The position numbers were made by a program, and so were the translations under genes. From the NCBI GenBank assembly GCA_029706075.1, contig JAINUG010000007.1:4305001-4369000 (forward strand): a DNA stretch of 64,000 nt, in the 5' to 3' direction. Positions 1-11,999 of this stretch are shown here, piece by piece (the stretch's first letter is position 1; each line of letters opens with the position of its first letter). Source of the stretch: Aldrovandia affinis (lineage: Eukaryota > Chordata > Actinopteri > Notacanthiformes > Halosauridae). A model generated the notes under the pieces. The model made no database searches. It had not been told where the DNA came from and saw only the letters and a program-made list of their open reading frames with translations.

Positions 1-627
1 GTGTTAAGAGTTTTGGAAATGTGACTACAGAACTGAAAAAAAGTTGATAGCAATTGTAAAAAACTGTAATTGGACATTCTTCCCACTGATCAACACAAAA
101 TGCTCTATAATGTAAAATAAAAAAACAACTCTAAAGCTTTTTGCACAATTGTGACAATAATATAAAACTATTTTAACAAAATATTGAGCAATCGTTTTAG
201 TATAAAATAATATAATTTTCTACTTTTTTGAGCATACAATATAGCTAATTACCCTACTGGAAATTTTATTAGATCTTTCTTTGCTGATCTTTATTAAGGG
301 TGTGAATAACTTTGGAGGGTACTATATATCTATACACACCGATTAGTATTTCTCTGAGCACATTCAGAGTGATTTTCTTATATAGTAGCACTCCAACAAT
401 GAAGTATTTGAACCCAATCAGTGCTATTCTAAAAATGATACACAGGTTAAGGCTGAGATGGAGTACTTGAAAATAATTGATTAGCCAGTTTTCCAGTGCT
501 GCTGGTAAATAACGACAGACCGTTATTACTATGGTTACATTATTGTTCTCAATGTGAAAGCGCCATTGGTCTCTGTGGGTGTGTTGAGAAGCTGTGTGGA
601 AGTACAGACTAGAAGTGCATGTGTCCA

Positions 628-775
628 CGTGTGTGTGTGTGCATGTGTGTGTTTGTCTATGCATTTCTAGCTATGTATGTCTGTGTGATTTTGTTTGTTT
701 TGTGTGTGTTTGTGCATGTGTATGTGTGTGTGAGAGAGAGTGTTTTTATGCATTTCTTTGAGTGTGTATACATGT
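628..775. repeat. TG-rich low-complexity tract
   Basis: Interrupted GT repeats with TATG and CATG variants. Open frames through it are low-complexity artefacts. Confidence 0.8.
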
Positions 776-974
776 GTAGATGTATGTGTAGGTCTGCAAA
801 CCTGCTAGGCCTATATATTGTAGTAATCATTGCATTGTTTGGCCAGGCAGGCAGCATATGTGTTCACAGATGATTCTCAGGAGTGTGGAAAAGCAGACCG
901 TTAAACTGAGTGTCTTGAGAATTGAACCTTTTTTTTTGTAGGTTATAGGTTGCTCTTGTTAGGTAAGCTTGTAA

Positions 975-1765
975 CAGGTACCGGTAACTGCCAAAATGAA
1001 GGAAACACCAACATATAGTGCCTTAATAGGGCATTGGGCTACCACGAGCTGTCAGAAGAGCTTCAGTGTACCTTGGCATAGATTCTACAAGCACCAGATG
1101 CCTTTCACCATGGGAAAAAAGTACTCGGGACTTTAGATTTCTTTGGCATGTGCCACACATGCACTTGTCCGCTTGTTGAGAACATTTTTTTCCACTGCTC
1201 AGTAGACCACTGCCTGTATTATTTTCACTACTTACTTGTAATAAGAGGTTTATGCACTGCAACCAGACCTTAGTATCCCTCTGTGTGAAGTTCTTGATGG
1301 ATGGTTCTTGATGAAACTGCCTGTTCACGCTGTAGATTGATATTTGCAGTCAACTGATTCGACTGAGTTGCTCGTCTGTTTTGTCTTGCATCTCGAACCA
1401 GTGCACTGAAATCACAGTCAAGGAGTATGCACTTTTGACCACAGTTGCCCCTAGTTGATGATGTCTTTCCCTCAGATTTCCATGCCAGCATCACATTAGC
1501 CTCTGTTCCTCATTAAACATCAGTGAGTTGAGCAGTCTTCATCACTGAAGCTCCTGCCCAGCACGCCACAACAATCACCTCTTTTTCAAAGTCACTGAGA
1601 TCTCTTCTAGCCACGGCAGCCAAAAATAATGGGCAACTGTGCCTGCCCAGGATTTTTACACATTACCCTAAGCATGATGGGATACTAATTGCTTAATTAA
1701 CTCAGCAGTACACTTTGTATCCCTTATTTGTATGTCTTTCATTTATTTTGGCAGTCACCTGGTAT
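975..1765 (-). mobile_element. Tc1-like transposon relic (intron 1)
   Basis: The ends are imperfect inverted repeats: TACCGGTAACTGCCAAAAT at the left, and TATTTTGGCAGTCACCTGGTA at the right. Inside, on the minus strand, broken frames carry Tc1 transposase helix-turn-helix fragments (ATQSNQLTANINLQREQAVS, SSRTIHQELHTEGY). At about 790 bp it is roughly half the length of an intact Tc1 element and has frameshifts, so it is inactive. Confidence 0.8.
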
Positions 1766-1839
1766 GTTGACTACAAAAGGCAAGTCTAAAAGCACATTTA
1801 AAAAACAAAAATGATTTTACGATCTGGTGGTACATTTTA

Positions 1840-1912
1840 CATTTTTACATTTTAAGCATTTAGCAGACGCTCTTATCCAGAGCGACTTACAAGATGTGCA
1901 TTAATACAAGGT
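1840..1912 (-). mobile_element. SINE/LINE tail fragment
   Basis: TTTAAGCATTTAGCAGACGC followed by TCTTATCCAGAGCGACTTAC is the reverse complement of the SINE tail seen at 55006-55035, one of the most widespread teleost repeat motifs. Confidence 0.65.
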
Positions 1913-1931
1913 AAGAACAATCATAGTTAGC

Positions 1932-1958
1932 GTGGTGGTGGTGGTGGTGGTGGTGGTG
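1932..1958. repeat. (GTG)n microsatellite
   Basis: About nine GTG triplets, 80 bp upstream of qki exon 2. Confidence 0.9.
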
Positions 1959-2037
1959 CGAAACACATGTTTTTTGGTCAGGATATTGACGGAGATAGTA
2001 AAGGTTGTAACAGGTCCTCGTGTCTTCTCTCCCTCAG

Positions 2038-2180
2038 AGATCGGCCGGGTACGGAAGGACATGTACAACGACACACTAAACGGCAGCACGGACAAGAGGA
2101 ATTCAGAGCTGCCAGAGGCCGTGGGGCCCGTCGCCCAGCTGCAAGAGAAACTCTATGTGCCTGTGAAAGAATTTCCCGAT
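2038..2180 (+). CDS. qki: qki exon 2 (end of QUA1, start of KH region)
   Basis: The acceptor is a pyrimidine tract ending CTCCCTCAG at 2037; the donor is GTGAGT at 2181. The first two bases finish a glutamate codon, then 47 codons read [15 protein letters not shown]... to ...VPVKEFPD. This matches the second coding exon of vertebrate quaking: the end of the QUA1 dimerisation segment and the linker into the KH domain. The exon ends in phase 0, which fits the next exon starting FNFVGR. The conserved run [12 protein letters not shown] precedes the KH core. Flanking intron 1 carries a GTG microsatellite about 80 bp upstream. Confidence 0.97.
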
Positions 2181-5100
2181 GTGAGTAATGCCCTGCGATT
2201 GCCTGGGTGTCGCCAGGAAAAAGGCTAAATAACCCACGCGCGCTTATATTTAGCGAAACGAAAAGGTATCTTTGTCAGCGAAGGAGTGATTACAAGGAAT
2301 GTGGTTTTCTGGCTTTTCCCAGAGTGTAGGGGTGAGTAATGGAATGGAAATTATCTCGTGAAGATAGCCAGGTTTCCGCAGATGTCAAATGGGGGTGGGG
2401 GGGAAGCAAAGTGGATATCCCCTCCTTTTGTGCCTCTGACAGTGATCATGGCTTGGGCCTGTAAGGTCTGCTGGGAAATCAGGCCTGTGACTCGAGTTCA
2501 ATCCAGAGTTCATACATCAAGGTAGACACATGCACAGCGCATGCATACGCAGGACCATAACTGTCTGCAGCGACTCGCACAAATGCTTCAAACGGTTGTC
2601 TGCGGCTGCACAATGCGCATTCCGTACTTCAGACGTCGATCCGTAACGATAGATGCTCTTCCCAACGGCTGCCTTTCAGCTGCTCGGATGACGCCGCCGT
2701 GTTGTTTTGCGGCGCTTCCAGTTTAACCGTTTAATCAGCTTTGTGTACACTGGCGTTGTCGTGTTTTGACTGCGTGCCTGTGCATATGGGATTCGCCTCG
2801 CTTGTGTTTGCTCTACTCCATAGGAATTTGAAAAAAACATCTTCTCTGTGAATCTAAATGACAGGATTAAAGGTAGACAGAATATGGATTTCTCTTAATG
2901 TCTTGTCTCCTCGTTGAGTGCATGATGACCCGTAGTCAAGCGAATGTACCCACTGGAACAATGTGAGCCCAGAGCCGATTGATCCCAATTAACTCGGGCC
3001 CATTAATAAAGACGCCAGGATTAGTCTGCGCTTCATTATGGACTTTCACATTTGCATTATTGTCATTGCATTATTGTTGTTATATGTGCTATTGATTGGT
3101 TCGCAGACAAGACACCCAAGCGCAAGGTACACACACATTAAGCACAGCGCCTGGAACCATTCACGTAGACCTACACAACCGGAAACCATTTTGTCTGTGC
3201 GCAAAGTTAATTAAAGTTCTTTCCCCAAATGGCAGCGATACTCATCATTTCACAGCATTGCTACCGCATCATTTCTTTGATATTAACTTTACAGAACTGC
3301 ATGATAAGACATCCATATTTCCTGTGAGAAATTGATCGTCTTGTCTACGTGGGTTTGAGTTCACCAGTTGGGGGGGAGGGGGACAGACAGCTGTGAGGAT
3401 AGCAGCGGTTTGTTGCAGGGTCATATCCCAGGAGAGACGCGGGCCTGGATTCAATCAATATGTGTCCTTCATTTTTGACTCGTGATTCAATTCAAGCGTT
3501 CACTCTTTTCTTCACAAATACGCTTTGGCGAGTTCGCCGATAACCGACTTTAACTCTGCAAGAGGAGTTTGTGGAGAACAAATCTCGCACTTACGTTTAA
3601 TTGTAAATCACAGCTGAGGACTGAATGCAGGTCACATTTGAGCGGGGTACTGATTGCTTCATTAAAATATCCAGCTCCGTGACTATGGATATATAAATAG
3701 AAGAAAATAAATGGGTCATATATAAAATGGGAGCTAAGGAAGAGACCCTAAAATAAAGGTTCAGACGAAACAAATGAATCATGCACTACACAGATGGACC
3801 TTGTTAATGTCCTCATTAATGGGCAGACGACATTGGGGATATGAAGCAGGCCTTGATAATGAAAGGTGTGCTTAGATTACAGACCTACAGCAGGTGTATG
3901 GTGTGTGTGTGTGTGTGTGTGGAGGGGCTGATTTGTATGCGTTTGTTTGGCAGACACTTTTGTCCTGAGCGACTTACAAGGCCACTGAGCGACTTGCCAC
4001 ATTTTGCAAGAGATTTGCGCTGTGCGCATCCGGTGAGATAATGAAGCAGGCTCAGATATTAACTGGGGTCAGGGGCGTGGTTCACACGGGAACACCGAGT
4101 TAATGAGCATCGGCTGAACCTGGCGCGCTGCGTAGGCAGGCTCGAGGCGATAGCCGAGAGACAGAGCCACGCAGGGAGGCGAAGGAGAGCCAGGGAGGAC
4201 GCTGGGTGTCCTTGTCGGGGCGCACGCAGTTCTGAAGGACAGATGAGATCGTGGTTGGGGGGGTGGGGTAGGAACGAGAGAGATAAGGTGAGAGCACCTT
4301 CGGTCATTCCGTGGAGAACGCTCAGCTATTCCATAGTATCCCCATAGTTTTTATTCTTCTTCTTTTTTTCTTTTTTTTGCTCAATCTTCTACACCAAGGC
4401 TCCGTTGTCAGGGGGGGGGTGGCTGTGTGCTCAGAATCTGCTGATTACATTTACATGACATTCATTTCTTTGCTTAGCGGACGGCCGTGCAGGGCTGCGA
4501 TCGTCAGGCACACATTATCCCCCTTGTGAAGAGGGCTATGCAGCCCGCTGATGGAGTGGGCTAAAGTGCTTTGCCCCAAGGACACGGCGGCGGTTTGTCC
4601 TTCGGGATTCAGCGCTGTTGCCGTGCAGTCGCCGAAGCACCGCCTCACACTGACTACTCCACTGTGCTTGGGCCAGAGTGAACGTCCACTCTCACACTGT
4701 CGACTCCCTGTGAGGAAGGAAGAGAGCTGCATGTAGCTGTGCTACTCCACTTAGATTGTGCTTATTTACCATAGTTACACGGTTGTGCTTTCCTTAGGAT
4801 ATTCTTCTTTCTTTTAACCCCTGGGAGCAGGGCTAAGGCCAAGGCCCTACTCAGCGCTCAAAGCAGAAAACATAAGGCCCAGGAGTTTGTGGTTTTAGAA
4901 TCGATGTGACACCTTAACAGGAGAAACCTCGAGGACCTGCCAGTGCTGGTTCGGGGACCAGTGTGAATTGCCACCAGCAGAAATGATATATATCATCGTG
5001 GCAGGGGAAGGGAGTGGTGGCGATGGTCTCATGGTAAGATCATGGGGGGAGGGGCTTGCTACTTTCCCTGCGGGCCTTTTCCGAGCAGCGGTGGCACACG

Positions 5101-6714
5101 TCAAACATGTTCCGCTATGAGACCAACCTCAAGCTTCTGGGGCGGAAGTGGTACAGCTTGGGGATGAGTACCGTGTGAGCCCAGGCGAGCGCATTGTGGC
5201 AGCCCCCACCCAAGGATCAGATTTAGCGATAATGGCAACAGGGCAGGGGGGTTAGACAATAGTCTCCCCATGCAATGTTTTTTTTTTTTTTTTTGCATCT
5301 ATGAATAGGTCCATTTAGAGACTGCCTGTTGTCGACACTTCCGTTTCTACGCCGTTCCTATTCCTGTCGGAGGGTGGGGGTGGAGAATGTCTCAGAGGTT
5401 TGCTGTTTATCATTTTGTATGCACCGTCGCCGTCCCTTACTGTCCTTCACATCCAAGTGGGACGATGAGCCGATATCAGCGTTTCATTGTTATTGCTGTT
5501 GTTGGTGTGGCTGCTATGGAACTGCAGGATGGAGCTGGTTCTCTCTCAGGAACTCAGCTGGGCCTGGCGCCTTCAGGGTGCAAGCTGCCGAGAGGGCCAG
5601 TAGAATCGGGGACGGGAAGCAAACCTTGGGTCTCGCAGTCATTCATTGCTTTTTGCCTTGTCTTTGCTAGGTTTATTTTTATTCAGTAGTAGGAAATACT
5701 CATACAACCAAGACATATAGCTGTCCCTTTAAGGCATGTCACTGTCGACTATTGACACATTAAAGAAAACCGCACAAACTTTTTAAAAACTCTGAAGAGT
5801 ATGACCATGGAATCGATACGGGTGTATTTTGTTCCTCCGCCGAGCCCTTGTCTTCCCCACTAATGAAAACAGAATATGTCTTGAAAAGGAGTTAGGGATA
5901 AGTGCTGTTACAATGCATGAAAAGATTAATTTTTCTATTACCCGCACTCAGGCATTTATCTTCATAATAAAATACCTCTCAGGCATTCACAGACTGCCAT
6001 GCTTACTTTCACTGATGACCACAATTAGGTCTGCTTTGTGCTTTGCTGTAGTTTAAGCAAAAAATAATTAAGATCTATTGCACACATTTGCTACACAGTG
6101 CTACCCCTACAGTTGGAATACCATGATTTGATTTTTTTTCTTCCTTTTTTAAACATTTTTTTAAACGTTCTCTATTAATTTTCACTCGGGTCAGAAAAAT
6201 TAACCCAGATTTTGCACGTGAACCGTTGCCAATTTACTCTCCATCTGTTTCTCTCTCTCTCATGTAACATCCGAGTTCTTCACGAAGCAATATTTATCAT
6301 CTTTATGACAACGTTTCCCTCCCCAATATCAAAAAGTAAGTGGTTGGATTGACACAATTCATTTTCATTGGCAGCTGCTACCAGCTGCTATTGGCAGTTT
6401 GCGAAACCGTGTGAGGTCAAAAATGTATGTTACTTAGTTTTCAATCAGTGAAACATGCAAGTTGAGTGGTAAGTGGAGACATGAGGTGGTAATCGGTGAT
6501 GGATGCAAATGAGGAAAGGCCTTTGAATTCTCTGCTCTCAGCCAATAGGAATTAGGAGGGGTCTCAAATGTATGGGTTTCACAGAGAGGGGTCTCACAGA
6601 CAATGTGGATGGGAAACTTCAGCCTAGGCCTGAAGAGGGAGGAGCATCCTTAAAGATTATTCAAAATGTTGGCCTATTTAGTGTCCCAATAAACAGACAT
6701 TTAGAGATGTGCGC

Positions 6715-6756
<42 letters not shown>

Positions 6757-6861
6757 ACATATACACAAACACACACACATATACACAAAGACACACACAC
6801 ATATACAAAAACACACACATATACACACACACACACATACACACACACATATACAAAAAAC

Positions 6862-6901
<40 letters not shown>

Positions 6902-7011
6902 GCACACTCATATATACACAAACACGCACACACATTTACACGCGCGCGCACACACACGCACACACAAGCACAAACACAGGCACACACATACACACACACA
7001 CATATGCACGC

Positions 7012-7074
<63 letters not shown>

Positions 7075-9271
7075 AATAAACTAGATCAGAGCTAAATATA
7101 TGTGCCAGGTTTCTGTGACCTCTAGCACCTGCTTATGGCCTGCGTTGTGTGGTGGTGAGGCGATGGGCTTTAAAAGGAATAGAATGCATTGTGACTCTGA
7201 ATGCGAAACAGCTGCCCAGTTTTATCACTCAGCCCTTCTGACAGATAAGGTTAAACAGTTTAAAGAGTGACGAGGGGGGCTGGAAGGCCCGAGAACACAG
7301 TGAGTATGTGCCCTTGTCTGTTAGCCTGGCTGTGCCAAAGTCCAAGCTTCCAATTGACCCGGCCCTTCTCCATGTACTATCCCAAACCGTGCTGTATCAC
7401 CCCTTCCCAAACCATGCTCTATCACCCCTTTCCACCACTTGCTGCATTGTGCTGTGTTTAACAAAACCTAATTTGTTCAACAGAAGCAAGGTTCACCAAA
7501 CAAGCTATTGTGTAAAGATGTGCAGACTGAAAGACCACCTCTTCAAATTGGACCTTGGGTTCCATAAACTCAGACTCGCCTGTCTCTCTTGGAACTCTCT
7601 AAAATGAATGTATCTTTCACCACTTCTGTACTACTGGTGCTCTTTGCAATGAATGTTCTAGCTATTTTACTGTGGACTGAATTTTTTTATTAATATTTCC
7701 CCTTCAGTATGGCATTTATGCACGTCTGTATGTTTGTTACCGCATTTTGTTTCTATTGTATTACAGTAGTACAATTTTGCACAGTATCTGTACTGGTGTT
7801 CATCTAACTAAATGCAAATGTAACACCATCCTGTTTACCTCAAAACACAGTGCATCAACCCCTTGGTTTATTTGTGGCTTTAGAAATGACCAAATATCTC
7901 CTACTCCGACAACCCAAAATAGAGGACATTGGAATGAAGAAGTGACTAGAGAGGAAATAGGAAAAACTGCAATGGAGGAAGTTAGGGAGTGAAAACAAAT
8001 TGTCATGGGGCTTTGAGTAATTATAACCACAGAACGAACCCCATTGGAGCAGTTAGGTGGGGCTGGGGGTTGTTCCGGTCGCACTATACATTGTTCCTTA
8101 ATTCCCTTATAAAATGTACATACCACATTTGTTAGGATGCAGTTACCTCTTTATAAATCATTTATAAGCAACTGCAGTGTGGCATGGCCTAGTCTTTATT
8201 TAAAAATGACTGCACGTACAAATGTGGTATATCACCCTGCGTTAGCCATCATCACGTATTTATTTTATGCGTTTTCATAATTTCTGTATAAAGTGGTAAT
8301 GCCGTGCTCATTTGTTCAAGGCGTTAGAGCAATGCATTATGAAACGTCATGAAGTTACACTGAGTATAACGTGTATCTGTTCTTCTTAAACTGGGCGCAT
8401 GACCGGGAAAGGAAAGAATTGTGTGTGTGTGGGGGCGGAGCTATGGCAGTCGTGAAATGAGCAGGGAGTCGAATGTCAGTATCCAGAGCTGCGTATCGTG
8501 CAAGACGTAAAACTTTAGAAGTTCTGTTCAGGTTCAGATGAGGTGTTGGGCTCAAACACGCACTGGAGTCATGGAGTCAAGTGTAGGGAGGTGTTGTACA
8601 TGCCCTTAAGAATTTAAAAGGGGGAGGTGTGCCCTCCTGATAAGGGACAAGTCTGATGCTGTGACTATTGGCAAAACTGCTCAAACAACTCTTTTTGCTT
8701 TTTCAGCATGTTAACATCTCTGCTTTCAAAATACATGTCTTAAATAACCTGTTATTAATATCTCTGTGGACATGGTTCAGTTCCTGCAAAGATTGCTTAC
8801 ATTGGGTTAAGAATGTCTAATCCTAACGACAGCTGATTATATATGTACTGTGGCTGTGTTCTATTCTAACTGTAGTCAAATAAGCAATGTTTGTGTTTGT
8901 AGATAGTAAGACTTTTAAGATGACTTTAGAGAGGAAGAAAAAAGAAGAAGCTGCATATTTTTGTATCAAAACAAAATATAATTCATGCATGATGCTCTCC
9001 AGTATACCTATTGAAATGTATAATTATACAATTTTGATGAGCTCCCAAATATCCCAGTCGGAAAAGATGCTCATTGAGTGTGGGCTGGGACCTGTAGCTG
9101 TGTGGTCGCGGGTTTGAGCCCAGGCTATGCTATTAGCGGACTATCCCAAGGGGTACAGAGCGGCGCGACTTGCCGGGAGCCCACAGGTTACCAGTGTTCA
9201 TCAGTAAAAAATATATGGGGGCAGCTACATGAAAACACTATTATTATTATTATTATTATTATTATTGGAAA

Positions 9272-9314
<43 letters not shown>

Positions 9315-11917
9315 ATGGTTTAAATTTATACAGCACCTCATGGTCTCATAGCTTTACATTAAAGCAGGGACTTCCTTTGCACTCACCTGGTGATGCCCAG
9401 CAGGTATTTAAATCCTGAACACTCACCCCACACACCCCAGATAACCTGAGTGAATGATTTGATTCCCAGGATTTCTGCAAATCCCCTATGCTTTGTGATG
9501 TCTTTAGGACCACAGTGAATCAGGACCATGGTTTGATGTCTTGTTCCTACAGCACAGTGTCCCCATCACTGCCATTGTTTCGTTTTTTGCTTTCTCCAGA
9601 GGAAAGACTGCTCCTACGGACACATCAGCAGAACTTCCAGCAGCCTCATTTAGCCTCAGTTTTTCAGGCAGGAGAAAGTTACAGGGTGTTATGGCAGCTT
9701 GCAAATGTACTCATTTAATTATAGGTTACAGGCTGTAATATTTTACAGGTTACATTTATTGCTATATGAGTTACGGTTACTGTCACGTATTCAATTCTTT
9801 GTTGAATCCTATCTACTCTGTAAATTGTATCCAGTCATGAAGCATTTTATAATATCAGCAATGGGTTATGTGTGTATGAGAGAGAGTGAGAGAGCGTGTG
9901 TTTGTGCGCATCTGTTGTGATGTGTGACTGCAACTGGAAATGTCCTTTAAACGCAGCCTTGGGTTGGAAATACAATTCCAAATGTCACACTCAGCAAAGC
10001 ATCAATATCTCCTCTGCTTAGTTCAGTTGTGAATTGGGTGTGATAATTCTTCCCTGCATGCTTTCCTCCCAGTTCAGTGTTTCTACTCGGCTGACGTGGT
10101 ATGGTTGCTAATTTGTGTGGAAAGGAGTTCATGTTCACAGCGGGTTAGCAGACACACACACACACACGAACGCAATATCTCTATGATTACAGTGAAGTGT
10201 AAAAAAATAATATAAAGCCACACTAAGTTGCATGTTGACACTTTTTTCATGTCCACACTGGTATTTGGGCTATTCTGTTTTAATGCACAATAACATGTTG
10301 TAACTGTACAATACTCAAGAAACAACAAAAAAAAAATCATTCTAGCCTTCCCATTCATTTTTGCATAAATGTACTCATATGCTTTTGCATTGTGTCAAAG
10401 ACAACAGACAGTATCTTGTTGCCTTTAGTGCTGAGACGAAGTGTAAAATCTTCATAAGTGTCGTAGACTGTTGGACCCACGTGTTTTCATTGTCTTAAGT
10501 GAATAACATCAGTAAATAACATGGTTGTATGGAATACATTATAGTAAATCTCGAATGATTCAGGCTAATGTCGGTCTGTTTTCAGAAGAATTGCACTTTA
10601 AAATAGGATAAATAGGCACCCTTTGCGATATTGCAGAACCAAGTGCCGTTGTTTTCCCTGTTTCAACCCGCTCCTCAAAATTCCCCCCTGGGAGAGATAA
10701 TGGTGCAAAATGAAAAGATGAGATTTGCATTAGCAGCACAGCAGGGGCAGATAAACATGGACATGCGGTCCACCCAGACCCGCCATGTTTACTCCTAGCT
10801 GGGCTGGGATAAAATCGCACCTCTATCAAGAGCGGTATGCTGTGAAACACTACTGTTTCTGCTGTGTTGCAATGTGCTATATGTTTTGTGTTATATAAGG
10901 TATTGACATGCCAACATAGCAATATTGACAACACCAGCATAAACTTAATAGGGCTGCAACCCGACCACAGTATCCCTCTTTGTGAAGTTCTTGACTGTTC
11001 TTGATGAAACTGCCTGCTCACGCCCGAGATTCACATTTGCAGTCAACTGATTCAGAGTTGCTAGTCTGTCTTGCATTACATCTCGAACCAATGCATAGAA
11101 TACTGTGTGCAGTTCTGGGCACCGCACTACAAGAAAGATATAGAAGCTCTTGAAAAAGTCCAAAGAAGGGCTGAGACAGATGCGTGAGGGTTGGACCCGA
11201 AATGCACGACTCAGAAACAAAGATGTAAAATAAAGACCCGCAAGGGCTTTATTAGAGGAATGATCAGGAGACGTAGTCAAAACAAAAGCAAAGTCCGATA
11301 ACCAAAAAATCAAGCCAATAGCCAAAGTACAGTACCGAGGGAGAAGGCAGTCTCGAACTCGGTAAACCATGCAAAAATCCCAAAACAAACCAGAGTAGCT
11401 GTCAGCGGGGCAGAGGTACAGGAGGACGGAAGGCAGGCTCGTAGTCAGGGACAGTGCAAGAGTCAAGACCGAAGTCTGCTCCGCGGGGCAAAGGCACAAA
11501 AGACAGCAGGCAAAAACTCGTGGTCTAAACAGGCAGTGGTAACAAAAACAGCAGGCAGTAACAATGGTCAATAACAGGCTTGGATCGTAACAAGAAATCA
11601 AGACAATGAAAACGCTCAAGAGTGCAATAGTAAACTAGGCAACAATTTCGCAAGGACGTGACAAAAACACTGAGCTTATATGGAGGTGTAGACAGGTACA
11701 GACACTTAGCTTGAGAACAGAGCAAAACAGAAAACAGCTGAGGAGAGCGTGACAAGGTAACAAGATAATTAGTCGTTGTTAGTAATTAGTAAATCTCCAG
11801 CAAGTCGGCAATTAGAGTTACTACATTGCCAATTGTGCTAGCAGAAACAATAAACCTATCTAATCATTAGTAAATTAGTAATCAGACAAGGAGGGGTTAG
11901 AAACAATAAGGAAACGT

Positions 11918-11999
<82 letters not shown>

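Larger units (their letters stand above)
1..2037 (+). other. qki: qki intron 1 (3' part)
   Basis: This is AT-rich non-coding sequence leading to exon 2. It holds a TG-rich low-complexity tract (about 628-775), a Tc1-like relic (975-1765), a SINE-tail fragment (about 1840-1912) and a GTG microsatellite. No coding exon was recognised, so exon 1 must be further upstream. Confidence 0.8.

Noticed and set aside
6572..7095. Open frames of up to 170 residues, His/Thr-rich on + and Cys/Val-rich on -
   Set aside because: They are translations of the CA microsatellite in several frames, with no conserved sequence.
10945..11619. 224-residue minus-strand open frame
   Set aside because: It crosses the boundary from solo LTR into CR1 and then the Tc1 relic. 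Only its last part resembles Tc1 transposase, so it is a chance fusion.
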